A DNA stretch of 64,000 nucleotides from Kiloniellaceae bacterium (lineage in GTDB: Bacteria; Pseudomonadota; Alphaproteobacteria; Kiloniellales; J153). The notes beneath the pieces are model-generated. The model searched no databases. It had not been told where the DNA came from and saw only the letters and a program-made list of their open reading frames with translations. The translations under genes and the position numbers were made by a program. The stretch covers positions 62,001 to 126,000 of the forward strand of contig JAJFGJ010000034.1 of assembly GCA_021776175.1 (NCBI GenBank). Reading direction: 5' to 3'. Within the stretch, counting starts at the first letter, position 1. Each line of letters begins with the position of its first letter. Below are positions 39,044-47,359 of the stretch, piece by piece.

Positions 39044-39847
39044 ATGAAGCTAATCCAAGTTTCCGATCTGCATTTCGTGCCGCCCGGCACGCGGCTTTTC
39101 GGCATCGATCCGCGCGAACGCCTCGCGGCGGCGATCCAAGACATCAATGCCAAGCACGCCGACGCGGAACTTTGTCTCTTTACCGGCGATCTGGCGGATC
39201 ACGGCGTGCCGGAGGCTTACGGTGCCTTGCGCGAGGTTCTATCGGAATTGCGCCTGCCCTATCGCCTGCTTGTCGGCAACCACGACGACCGCGCCAACTT
39301 CGCCGAAGCTTTTCCCGAGGCGCCGCGCGACGAAAACGGCTTCGTGCAAAGTGTCGTGCGGTCGGGGGATGGCGATCTCGTGCTGCTCGACACCAACCAG
39401 CTGGGCTCGCACGCCGGCGCCTACTGCGCCGCCCGTCAAGCTTGGTTGCGGGCACGTTTGAGTGAATCCGCCGGCCGCCCGGTTTACCTCTTCATGCACC
39501 ATCCGCCCTTCGATATCGGGATTCCCAGCCTGGACCGTATCCGCTTGCTGGAAGAACAAGGTTTGGCCGAGGCGATCGAGGGCTCGGATATACGCCATAT
39601 CTTCTTCGGTCATGTCCACCGCCCGGTCAGCGGCAGTTGGCGCGCCATCCCTTATTCCGCCTTGCGTTCGACCGTGCACCAGGTGCCTCTGGACTTCGGC
39701 GCCAAGCGCTCCATGCCGTACAGTTATGAGCCTCCGGCCTATAACGTGATCCTGATCTCCGACGGCCTGACCGTGGTGCATCATCATGATTACCTGAACC
39801 TCGAGATCGTGCCGCCGGGGACGGAGCGTTACAGCATCGCCGAATAG
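39044..39847 (+). CDS. GpdQ-like glycerophosphodiester phosphodiesterase
   Basis: A 267-residue binuclear metallophosphoesterase of the class III cyclic-nucleotide/GpdQ type. Metal-binding motifs are all visible: SDLHF (D..H, residues 7-10), TGDLAD, GNHDDRANF, MHHPPFDIG and GHVHR. The pattern SALRSTVHQVPLDF matches the STLPGTVHQVP segment of Enterobacter GpdQ, and placement directly behind ugpBAEC argues for cleavage of glycerophosphodiesters to glycerol-3-phosphate, the job of UgpQ in E. coli. A cAMP phosphodiesterase (CpdA) is the main alternative. Cytoplasmic; no signal peptide. Confidence 0.82.
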   Translation: MKLIQVSDLHFVPPGTRLFGIDPRERLAAAIQDINAKHADAELCLFTGDLADHGVPEAYGALREVLSELRLPYRLLVGNHDDRANFAEAFPEAPRDENGFVQSVVRSGDGDLVLLDTNQLGSHAGAYCAARQAWLRARLSESAGRPVYLFMHHPPFDIGIPSLDRIRLLEEQGLAEAIEGSDIRHIFFGHVHRPVSGSWRAIPYSALRSTVHQVPLDFGAKRSMPYSYEPPAYNVILISDGLTVVHHHDYLNLEIVPPGTERYSIAE

Positions 39848-39901
39848 GCCTGTAAGCACCGTGCCGATTGACGAGCCTTCTCTGGCAATTCAGGATCGCG
39901 C

Positions 39902-40840
39902 ATGTCTTGGACCGCACCGCCGGGCGCCTGGGGTGCCGCCGATCCGCTTTTCCTGCTTCTGATCGCGCTTGGGATCGAAGGCTATCTGGGCGGCCGCGCG
40001 CTGCGCTTCGCCTGGACCGGAAATCCGCGCCGCGCCCTGGCGGTTTTGTGCCTGGATTTGGCGCGCCGTCTTAACCGGCATGAACGGACGCCGGCCGCGC
40101 GCCGCCGCCGCGGGGCGCTGGTCGCCGGGAGCCTTGCCCTCGCCGCCCTGGCCCTGGGATGGGTGGCGGGCCTGATCACGCGCCACTACCCCTTCGCCTG
40201 GACGTTGGAGCTGTTTCTGCTGGTCCTCCTGATCGACCAGCGCGCGACTTGGCGCCTGGGCGCGGCGCTACAAGACGCCCTGGCCAGCGGCAGCCTGGTA
40301 CGCGCGCGTGAGGTCCTGCGCCCCCTGACGGTGGAGGCGGCGGCCGAAATCGACAGTTTGGATAGGGGGGGGATTATCGGCGCCGCCCTGGCGGCGCTCG
40401 GCCGCCGCTTCGCCGGGCGCTTGATGGCGCCAGTGGTGTGGTATGTCGCGCTCGGACTGCCGGGCTTGCTCTTGCAGCAAACCGCTTACGTCATGGCCGC
40501 CACTTTAAGCATGGGGGCGGTCCAAAAGAACAGCGCCGGTCCCGGTGCGGGTCCTTATGGCGATGCCGCGCGGTCGCTGGCCCGCGCCGTGGCTTGGCCG
40601 GCGGATGCCCTGGGCGTCCTCCTGCTGTCGTTTGCCGCCGCCTTTGTCCCCGGCGGGCGCGGCGCGGCGGGGTTAAGACTCGCGTTCAGGGGCGGCGGCG
40701 CGGATTCCGTGCTTTATGCCGCGCTGGCGGCAGTCGGAGCGCCTCTGCGCCTCAACCGCGCGCTGGTGGTCTTCGCGGTCGCCTGCCTGATTAACGCCGG
40801 CTTGATCGGCGCCCTGGCCTTGCTTCGCCTCGGCGTCTAG
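39902..40840 (+). CDS. Divergent CobD/CbiB-like cobalamin biosynthesis membrane protein
   Basis: A 312-residue membrane protein resembling adenosylcobinamide-phosphate synthase (CobD/CbiB), which attaches the aminopropanol arm to cobyric acid. The family segment around MAPVVWYVALGLPGLLLQQTAYVMAA aligns with the usual APLFWY..GLPG....NTLDSM, but the highly conserved ESVAENLSDG and NTLDSMIGYR motifs are not recognisable. Hydrophobic segments are spread as in CobD. It is close to cobC, cobS and cobT, which supports the pathway. It may be a diverged but active CobD or a paralogue with another task. It overlaps the convergent SYLF gene by 4 bp. Confidence 0.65.
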   Translation: MSWTAPPGAWGAADPLFLLLIALGIEGYLGGRALRFAWTGNPRRALAVLCLDLARRLNRHERTPAARRRRGALVAGSLALAALALGWVAGLITRHYPFAWTLELFLLVLLIDQRATWRLGAALQDALASGSLVRAREVLRPLTVEAAAEIDSLDRGGIIGAALAALGRRFAGRLMAPVVWYVALGLPGLLLQQTAYVMAATLSMGAVQKNSAGPGAGPYGDAARSLARAVAWPADALGVLLLSFAAAFVPGGRGAAGLRLAFRGGGADSVLYAALAAVGAPLRLNRALVVFAVACLINAGLIGALALLRLGV

Positions 40841-41541
40841 CTCGGCCCTCGCGGCAAGGCGTCGCGCAGCTTGTCGGCTTGCGGATTGAAGAACTTGCGC
40901 TCGATCACCACCGAACGGGCCGGGGCCGCCGCGCCATAGTACTCGTCGTTCCATTCCTGGCGGCTGAACAACTTAGCGCCTTCCAGCGCGCCGCCGCCAA
41001 ACAGGCCGGAGGCATGGGAAAAGGCATAGATGTCGAAGCCGACATTGGTCGTCATCGATGCCTTGATCCCGGCGCCAAGCGGGCCCATGGCGACACTGGC
41101 GTCCGCGCCCAGCTTAAACTCGCTGCTGAGAAGGGCCTCAACCGCGCTGTCGGTCATCACGGTGAAGATGATCTCGGAGACCTGCGCGCCTATTTGCAGG
41201 CCAATACTGGCGGCGGCCAGGGTGTAAAAAGCTGGCGCGCTCCAGGTGCCGTCCGCGCCCTTGACCAGGAGCACGCCCGAACCGGCCTCGCCGCCCAGAA
41301 TGAAACCGCCCTTGATCAGTTCTGGAATGATCAGAACCCCGCGCGCCTTGGACAAATATTTTTGCAACTCGGGCATATTGGGGTCGCTTGACAGCCGCTC
41401 CAGGGAGAATCGCGACTCCTCGACCAGCTCATTGCCCTTGATATCGGCAGCGGCCGGCAGGGACATGGCGGCTAGTGTGAAAATCAACGCCAAGGGCGCG
41501 AGGGCGAAGCCCGTGCGCGCCCTCCATGGGGTGCGTTTCAT
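40837..41541 (-). CDS. SYLF (Ysc84-type) lipid-binding domain protein
   Basis: A 234-residue exported protein. An N-terminal signal sequence (FALAPLALIFTLAAMSLPAAADI) is followed by a SYLF domain: LSKARGVLIIPELIKGGFILGGEAGSGVLLVKG, WSAPAFYTLAAASIGLQIGAQ, and LGADASVAMGPLGAG. SYLF domains bind phosphoinositides in eukaryotes; in bacteria these periplasmic proteins have no settled role. It stands alone, convergent with the CobD-like gene. Confidence 0.85.
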   Translation of the reverse strand: MKRTPWRARTGFALAPLALIFTLAAMSLPAAADIKGNELVEESRFSLERLSSDPNMPELQKYLSKARGVLIIPELIKGGFILGGEAGSGVLLVKGADGTWSAPAFYTLAAASIGLQIGAQVSEIIFTVMTDSAVEALLSSEFKLGADASVAMGPLGAGIKASMTTNVGFDIYAFSHASGLFGGGALEGAKLFSRQEWNDEYYGAAAPARSVVIERKFFNPQADKLRDALPRGPS

Positions 41542-41621
41542 GGCGTCAAATCGCCTCCGTTCTCGATGTCATCGGCCGTGGTTAGGGAGATTCTAGCAGA
41601 TCCACCCAAAAACGGTATCCC

Positions 41622-42299
41622 CTAGCCACGGCTCCAATCCAGGGTGCGCGGGGCCGCGTTGACCAAGCGGACCCGCCACACGCCATGGTCGTCCGGGGCG
41701 TGGCTGCCCGCGGTTCCGTGAATGTGGTCGAGGCAGGTCAGCGCACAGTTGTCGATGGCGATGGAAAGCGCGCGTTCGGGCTCCAGGCCCAGGGCGAGTG
41801 ACACGGCGGCGCGGATGGTGCCGCCGTGGGTCACGGCGACGATGTCGCGCCCCGCGTGGGCGTGCGACAGGCGCTCGACCGTTTCGACGACGCGGCTTGT
41901 CAGGTCGATGAAGCTCTCGCCGCCTGGTGGGGCTTCCTGCGCCGGTGCCAGCCAAAAACGGTGCCAGGCGCCGTCCCGGCCGCTGTTCAATTCCTCGACG
42001 CTCAATCCCTGCCAATCGCCAAAGTGCTGTTCGGCCAGCGCCGGTTCGATCAGGCGTTCCGGCGGTGCCTCGTCGAAAAGGTGCTCCAGAATTGAATCGG
42101 CGGTCCGCTGCGTGCGTTTGAGATGGCTCGTCACCCAGATCGCCTCGCGTGGCAGAATACCGGCCAGGCGGCGAAAGGTTTCAACATCCGAGCAGTCGCA
42201 ATCGTGATCGTTCTGGCCATAAATGGCGCCACCGTGGCCCACGACCGGGGCATGGCGAATCCACCACCAGCGTGTCGTGGTTGTTTGGGGCGGGTTCAT
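41622..42299 (-). CDS. cobC: Alpha-ribazole phosphatase-like histidine phosphatase
   Basis: A 225-residue phosphoglycerate-mutase-family phosphatase. The N-terminal catalytic motif is WIRHAPV (RH-containing), with ALAEQHFGDWQGLSVEEL and VTHGGTIRAAVSLAL supplying the second histidine. I placed the start at 42299, where the ATG overlaps the cobS stop (ATGA); the frame is open upstream only inside cobS. Position directly behind cobS supports removal of the 5'-phosphate from alpha-ribazole phosphate or adenosylcobalamin phosphate. A more general phosphatase role cannot be excluded. Confidence 0.85.
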   Translation of the reverse strand: MNPPQTTTTRWWWIRHAPVVGHGGAIYGQNDHDCDCSDVETFRRLAGILPREAIWVTSHLKRTQRTADSILEHLFDEAPPERLIEPALAEQHFGDWQGLSVEELNSGRDGAWHRFWLAPAQEAPPGGESFIDLTSRVVETVERLSHAHAGRDIVAVTHGGTIRAAVSLALGLEPERALSIAIDNCALTCLDHIHGTAGSHAPDDHGVWRVRLVNAAPRTLDWSRG

Positions 42300-43087
42300 G
42301 CCAGCGCTGCCACGGCCAACAGCACCGCTGTTTGCGCACCCTGCTCCGCCGCGCCCAGGACATCGCCGGTGTAACCGCCGATTTGCGCGCGGGCCAGGAA
42401 GGCGGCCGTGGCGGCGGCCGCGCCGGCCACGAATATGGCGATAAGCCCGGCACCGGGTCCGAGCGTGAACAGCGCGATAACCGTGCCCAAGATCGCCGCC
42501 GTCACCGCGTGCCGGGTCTCGATACGGCCGACGCCGGCGGCCAGGCCATCGTCGCGGGCGAGGGGCAGGGATGCCATGATCGGCGGCAGGACGGCGCGCG
42601 AAAGCGTGTGAGCGCCGATCAAGGCCAGGGCGGCGGCCCCGGCCGCGCCGATTTCGGCCAGGGCGGCGGCGCGCAAAGTCACCGACAGCACAATGGCGAG
42701 CACGCCATAGGTGCCGATGTGACTGTCGCGCATGATCTCCAGCTTGCGGGCGCGCCCATTGCCACCGCCGAAGCCGTCTGCGGCATCGGCCAGGCCGTCC
42801 TCGTGCAGCGCGCCGGTTATCAGGACGGTCGCGGCCAGGGCGGTCAGGGCGCCGGCCAGTGGCGGCAAGCCAAGTCCCTGGGCCAGCCAAAAAGCCATGG
42901 CGCCGACCAGCGCCACCATGACGCCGACAAGGGGATAAATGCGTGTGGCGCGTGCCATATCGGCCTCATCCGCGCGCAGGCTTCGGCCAAGCGGCAAGCG
43001 GGTCAGCAACCCGGCGGCGAGGGTGAAATCGTTCCACCAGAACGAAAGGGGCGAGGGCTGGGGCATGGCGGCGGCCGGGGCGGTCAT
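42296..43087 (-). CDS. cobS: Adenosylcobinamide-GDP ribazoletransferase (cobalamin synthase)
   Basis: Joins adenosylcobinamide-GDP and alpha-ribazole (phosphate) in the last assembly step of cobalamin. The 263-residue membrane protein has the hallmark HEDGLADAADGFGGGNGRARKLEIMRDSHIGTYGV and an early FTLAAGLLTRLPLG. Several hydrophobic segments follow. It is coupled to cobC by overlapping stop and start and is divergent from cobT with 145 bp between starts. Confidence 0.94.
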   Translation of the reverse strand: MTAPAAAMPQPSPLSFWWNDFTLAAGLLTRLPLGRSLRADEADMARATRIYPLVGVMVALVGAMAFWLAQGLGLPPLAGALTALAATVLITGALHEDGLADAADGFGGGNGRARKLEIMRDSHIGTYGVLAIVLSVTLRAAALAEIGAAGAAALALIGAHTLSRAVLPPIMASLPLARDDGLAAGVGRIETRHAVTAAILGTVIALFTLGPGAGLIAIFVAGAAAATAAFLARAQIGGYTGDVLGAAEQGAQTAVLLAVAALA

Positions 43088-43232
43088 TCCTAAAATTTCC
43101 AGTTGTCCTTACCGGATCGTTATAGGGGTGCCACGCCGCCTGGCAAGGTGCGCCCGCGCAACCTCGCGATCGTCCTTGCGCCTGGCCGCCCGGCGCGCCA
43201 TGTCTTGCCTGCTTAAAACAGAGGACACCAAA

Positions 43233-44255
43233 ATGAACCAGACGGCGCCCGCTACTTTCGCCGAGATACGCGGCCTTTTGAGCGATCTGCCGGGCCCCGA
43301 CCTCAAGGCCGGCGGCGCCGCCACCGCGCGCGAGGCGCTGCTGACCAAGCCGCCCGGCGCGCTTGGCCGCCTGGAGGAACTGGCTCATTGGCTCGCGGCC
43401 TGGCAGGGCCGGCACCCGCCGCGCGTGGAGCGGCCCTACGTCGCGGTTTTCGCCGGCAATCACGGCATCGCGGCGCGCGGCGTTTCCGCCTACCCGGCCG
43501 ATGTCACAAAGCAGATGGTGCGGAATTTCATCGACGGCGGGGCGGCGGTGAACCAGCTAAGCGCCTTGGCCGAGGCCGACTTGCGTGTTTACGAATTGGC
43601 CCTCGACGAGCCTACCCGCGACTTCACGCAAGCGCCGGCGATGGAAGAGGAAGACTGCGCGCGCGCCATTGCTTACGGCATGATGGCGGTCGAGGCGGGA
43701 ATCGATCTTTTGTGCCTGGGCGAAATGGGCATCGGCAACACGACCAGCGCGGCCGCGATTTGCCTGGCGCTGTTCGGCGGCGCGGCGGCCGATTGGGCCG
43801 GGCGCGGCACCGGTATCGACGATGCGCGCCTGAGTCGCAAGACGGCCTTGATCGAGGCCGCGGTGGCCAAGCACCGGCCGGCGATGACGGACCCGCTGGA
43901 GGTCCTGCGCTGCCTGGGCGGTTTTGAGTTGGCGGCCATCCTCGGCGCCATCCTGGCCGCGCGCCTGGCGCGCTCGCCGGTGGTTCTCGACGGTTATGCT
44001 TGCGGCGCGGCGGCGGCCTTGGTTCACGCCCTGGACGGGCACGGTCTCGATCATTGCGTCGTCGCGCATAAGTCGGTCGAACCTGGCCACGCCCGCCTGC
44101 TGGAGCGGATCGGGCAGCGGCCGCTACTCGACCTGGACATGCGTTTGGGCGAGGCTTCGGGGGCCGTGCTCGCGATACCGCTGCTCAAGGCCGCTTGCGC
44201 CTGTCACAGCGGCATGGCGACCTTCGCCGAGGCGGGTGTCAGCGGCCCCGCTTGA
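43233..44255 (+). CDS. cobT: Nicotinate-nucleotide-dimethylbenzimidazole phosphoribosyltransferase
   Basis: Makes alpha-ribazole 5'-phosphate from dimethylbenzimidazole and nicotinate mononucleotide. The 340 residues include KPPGALGRLEELAHWLA, FAGNHGIAARGVSAYPADVTKQMVRNF, LLCLGEMGIGNTTSAAAICLALFGG, VLDGYACGAAAAL and SVEPGHARLLERIG, all typical of CobT, including the late glutamate region. I chose ATG at 43233; the frame is open earlier but overlaps the cobS promoter side with unlike sequence. No cobalamin riboswitch was seen in the 145-bp divergent gap. Confidence 0.95.
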   Translation: MNQTAPATFAEIRGLLSDLPGPDLKAGGAATAREALLTKPPGALGRLEELAHWLAAWQGRHPPRVERPYVAVFAGNHGIAARGVSAYPADVTKQMVRNFIDGGAAVNQLSALAEADLRVYELALDEPTRDFTQAPAMEEEDCARAIAYGMMAVEAGIDLLCLGEMGIGNTTSAAAICLALFGGAAADWAGRGTGIDDARLSRKTALIEAAVAKHRPAMTDPLEVLRCLGGFELAAILGAILAARLARSPVVLDGYACGAAAALVHALDGHGLDHCVVAHKSVEPGHARLLERIGQRPLLDLDMRLGEASGAVLAIPLLKAACACHSGMATFAEAGVSGPA

Positions 44256-44268
44256 GCGCGGCCGGGTA

Positions 44269-45114
44269 TTACTCGCCGATCTGCAGCAAGACGCCGCGCC
44301 GCCGCGCGACGTGAAAGGCATGGAGGAACAAGCCGGCCCCGATACTCAGATATACCATGACCAGCCCAAGAGCATGGGCCATGAGATCGAAACGCGGCGT
44401 GCCGTCGATCAGTATGGCGCGCATGCCCTCGAACACCGGCGCGCTGGGCAAGGACCAAGCGACGATCTGAAGCCATTCCGGCAGAATCGAAACCGGGTAA
44501 TAAATCGCGCTGACCGGTGCGATCAGGAAGACCGCCAGCCAGGCCACGCTTTCCGCTCCCTGTCCGGCACGCAAAATCAAGGCGCACACCATCATCCCGA
44601 TCGCCGAACCGAACATCAGAAGAATGGCGAAGAAGCCGATCAGAGGCAAACCGAGGGCGAACAGGTTGGCTTCATAGAAAACGATGGCCAGGCCGGCCGC
44701 CGGCAGTACGCCGATTAAGGTTCGCAACAGGCTCATGACCATGAGCGACACCAAAAACTCGCTGGGGCGTAGCGGGCTGACCGATAGATTGCCCAGGTTG
44801 CGCGACCAGACTTCCTCCAGGAACGACAGGCTGAATCCGAGCTGTCCGCGAAACAGGACATCCCACAGCAAGACAGCGGAAATCAACACACCGGCGGCCT
44901 GTGCGATGTAGGAGCTATTGGTCAGCAGGAAGCGCGTGATGAAGCCCCAAAGAATCATCTGCATGGTCGGCCAGTACATGAGTTCGATCAAGCGCGGTAT
45001 CGACGTGCGTATCAGATAGACGTGACGCAGGATCATGGCGCCGATCCGCGACAATGGCCGGGAGTGCACGCGCGGCGCGCCGGGGGCGGAGATATTGACG
45101 GTGTTTTCGCTCAT
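44269..45114 (-). CDS. ABC-2 type transporter permease
   Basis: A 281-residue membrane subunit of an ABC exporter. It has about six hydrophobic segments (for example GLPLIGFFAILLMFGSAIGMMVCALIL and SVAWLAVFLIAPVSAIYYPVS) and the ABC-2 pattern near LPEWLQIVAWSLPSAPVFEGMRAIL, as in NodJ/DrrB-like permeases. Its start overlaps the end of the ATPase gene by 4 bp, so both form one exporter. The substrate (lipid, polysaccharide or drug) is not evident. Confidence 0.87.
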   Translation of the reverse strand: MSENTVNISAPGAPRVHSRPLSRIGAMILRHVYLIRTSIPRLIELMYWPTMQMILWGFITRFLLTNSSYIAQAAGVLISAVLLWDVLFRGQLGFSLSFLEEVWSRNLGNLSVSPLRPSEFLVSLMVMSLLRTLIGVLPAAGLAIVFYEANLFALGLPLIGFFAILLMFGSAIGMMVCALILRAGQGAESVAWLAVFLIAPVSAIYYPVSILPEWLQIVAWSLPSAPVFEGMRAILIDGTPRFDLMAHALGLVMVYLSIGAGLFLHAFHVARRRGVLLQIGE

Positions 45115-45884
45115 CGGGCCGCGACCGCGGGCACGTCTTGCCCGGCTGTGCCCGGCTCGGTGCCGCGCGCGATATCGAGGAAGACTTCTTCCAGGTTGCG
45201 GTGGGCGTAGCGCTCGATCAACTCGCCCGGCGCGCCCCGGTCCACGATCCTGCCGTGGCGCATAATGAGCACCTGGTCGGCAAGGCGTTCGACTTCCATC
45301 ATGTTGTGCGAGGCGAGCAATATGGCGCAGCCGCTTCGCGCCCGGTAGGTTTTGAGATAACCGCGCATCCAGTCCGCCGTATCGGGGTCGAGCGAGGCCG
45401 TGGGCTCGTCAAGCAACAATAGCTCCGGCTTGTTTATGAGCGCCTTGGCCAGAGACACGCGGGTCTTCTGCCCGGCCGAAAGCTGCCCGCCCGGTTGTTT
45501 TAGAAGCCCGGTAAGGTTTAGATCGTGGGCCAGTTCGGCCAGGCGGGCCTTGGGCGCCGCGACACCATAGAGGCGGCCAAAGAACAACAGGTTTTGCTCG
45601 ACCGTCAGACGCCGCGGCAGATCGACATAGGGCGAGGATAAGTTGATTCGGTGCAGGGCACGGTAGCGATGACGCACCATGTCGTGACCGAGAACGCGAA
45701 CGCGTCCCGCGCTCGGCAGTATCAAACCCAGCAGCATGGAAATGGTCGTGGTCTTGCCGGCGCCGTTGGCGCCGAGCAGGGCCACGGTTTGGCCCGGTGC
45801 GACAGTGAAGGACGCATCCCGCACGGCCGGGGTGCCGTTGAACGACTTGGCTAGATTCCAGGCTTCGACAATGGGATTGGACAT
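45111..45884 (-). CDS. ABC transporter ATP-binding protein
   Basis: A 257-residue ATPase of the DrrA/NodI-like exporter group. Walker A GANGAGKTTTISMLLGL (about 34-50), a shortened signature LSAGQKTRVSLAKAL, Walker B LLLLDEPTASLDPDTAD and the H-loop LLASHNMMEVERLADQ are all present. The signature glycine SAGQ replaces the common SGGQ, which is normal in some subfamilies. First gene of a two-gene operon with the ABC-2 permease. Confidence 0.92.
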   Translation of the reverse strand: MSNPIVEAWNLAKSFNGTPAVRDASFTVAPGQTVALLGANGAGKTTTISMLLGLILPSAGRVRVLGHDMVRHRYRALHRINLSSPYVDLPRRLTVEQNLLFFGRLYGVAAPKARLAELAHDLNLTGLLKQPGGQLSAGQKTRVSLAKALINKPELLLLDEPTASLDPDTADWMRGYLKTYRARSGCAILLASHNMMEVERLADQVLIMRHGRIVDRGAPGELIERYAHRNLEEVFLDIARGTEPGTAGQDVPAVAAR

Positions 45885-45991
45885 GCCCTACATATGGCAT
45901 CCTTTGGTGCCATCAAGCGATTCAATATGAACGGATCGTACTCTAGGGACCAGCGGCAATGCGCGCTTGCCAGCGCCGCGCGGGGGGCACG

Positions 45992-47311
45992 CTATGCGGA
46001 CCGCTTCGCCAGGCCCGGCTTGAGCAGATCGTCAATCAAAAAACCTTGAAAAAGCGATACGCCCAGGGCTTTGCCGGTCTCGAGGGCCCGTTCGTCGTCG
46101 CAGTGGATCAAGATTACGCGCTTTGGGTCGATCGCCTCCACGGCCTCGATAATTTCTCTGTCCTTGCGCATCACGCTCTCGTGGAATTCCAGGCTCCAAA
46201 AGATTTTAACCAAGTCGACGTTCAAGCGCTCGATATTCACTAAAGGCAATGATTGGTAAGTTAGCCCGTCCAGGCAAAACCTGTAGCTACGTTGGCTCAG
46301 GAAGTTGCGGTAAAAGAGGAATGCATCGAGATCCGCCAGGATGTCGATTAGCTGCAGTTCAATAACTACCGTGCGTCGCGCGTCGCTCGTCATTTCCCGG
46401 TCGAAATTTAGAAATTCTTGCGAGGCCAAGCTTGCGACATTGAGGTTGATACTGAAGGCCTTGCTGAGCGACGAATCGTCTTTGTGACTGAGAAAATTGA
46501 TGACCCGGCGATCGAGATGGGTGGTCAGATCCTGAAACAACCAGCGATTTCCGTGAATGTCGATATCCGGCGTCAGTATCTCGCGCAACGCCACCATGGA
46601 GGTGAATACCTCCGTGAAGACGGGTTGGGGCGGTTTGCCCGCCACGACGGCGCAAACCTGTTGCCGGCGAATCATGTTGGTCAGGTCGGCTTGTGATATG
46701 GCCGCCTGGATACTGCCCAGGGAAGCGGGATCAAGTACCCGGTCGGCTGATGCCGATGAGCCTCCCCTCGCCTGCGCCGTTTCGCGAAAGGCGTCGATCT
46801 TGCTGGCCGACTCCTGTGCTTCAAGGGCGAAATCCACGACCGTTCCGTATGATTTCTCCAAATCGAACCGCCGGCAAAAACCCTTGAGATCCTCGCCTGC
46901 GTCTCTAATTACCGGATCCGAGGCATACAAACTCCTTAGATTGTTCAGCGCGCGATCGATTGCCTCCTTGTTGGCATCCTTGCAAAAGACGACCATGTCA
47001 TCGTTCTTCAGGCGAAATAGGACACCATCGTAACCGTTTATCAGAGGATCGAAGGCAAAGGCGGCGATCTGGAGGCGTTCAGGCCGCCGAGCCCGCGGCC
47101 GTAGCGCCGACATGCGTAGATGCAGCGCCTGGCGGCCTGCCGTGTGCTTGCTTAGCCGCTGAACGTAGTTGGTTAGGGCGGCCTCTTGTTGGCTCGCTAG
47201 CGCTTGTTTGCCGGCGATCATAAGTGTTATTTCCAGTTGAGAGTTAAGCGTCAATAAAACCATGATATTGCGGGGGCGTAATTGAAAATCTATTAAGATT
47301 GCTGTTTTCAA
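45992..47311 (-). CDS. Degenerate EAL-like (GGDEF/EAL-type) signalling protein
   Basis: A 439-residue cytoplasmic protein. Its C-terminal ~180 residues follow the EAL phosphodiesterase pattern (FSINLNVASLASQEFLNFDREM, TVVIELQLIDILADLDAFLFYR, YRFCLDGLTYQSLPLVNIERLNVDLVKI, then LGVSLFQGFLIDDLL), but EAL itself, the DDFG loop and other metal-binding residues are missing, so c-di-GMP hydrolysis is unlikely. The N-terminal half (about 60-135) faintly resembles a worn-out GGDEF domain (YDGVLFRLKNDDMVVFCKD). Such proteins may act as nucleotide sensors or scaffolds. The gene is divergent from a PPP-family phosphatase with 48 bp between starts. The start may be a methionine 16 codons later. Confidence 0.6.
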   Translation of the reverse strand: MKTAILIDFQLRPRNIMVLLTLNSQLEITLMIAGKQALASQQEAALTNYVQRLSKHTAGRQALHLRMSALRPRARRPERLQIAAFAFDPLINGYDGVLFRLKNDDMVVFCKDANKEAIDRALNNLRSLYASDPVIRDAGEDLKGFCRRFDLEKSYGTVVDFALEAQESASKIDAFRETAQARGGSSASADRVLDPASLGSIQAAISQADLTNMIRRQQVCAVVAGKPPQPVFTEVFTSMVALREILTPDIDIHGNRWLFQDLTTHLDRRVINFLSHKDDSSLSKAFSINLNVASLASQEFLNFDREMTSDARRTVVIELQLIDILADLDAFLFYRNFLSQRSYRFCLDGLTYQSLPLVNIERLNVDLVKIFWSLEFHESVMRKDREIIEAVEAIDPKRVILIHCDDERALETGKALGVSLFQGFLIDDLLKPGLAKRSA

Positions 47312-47359
47312 AACAGTAAATCAACAATAGGCTGCACTTGAAGTGGCCCAGATTTTCTC

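Noticed and set aside
41622..42890. A 422-codon frame suggesting a fused CobC
   Set aside because: The N-terminal 197 codons are the wrong frame of cobS; ATG at 42299 gives a normal-length CobC coupled to cobS.
43088..43232. Possible cobalamin riboswitch between cobS and cobT
   Set aside because: I looked for the conserved B12-box (GCCACTG-type) and the AGCCAGGAGACC-type core and found neither.
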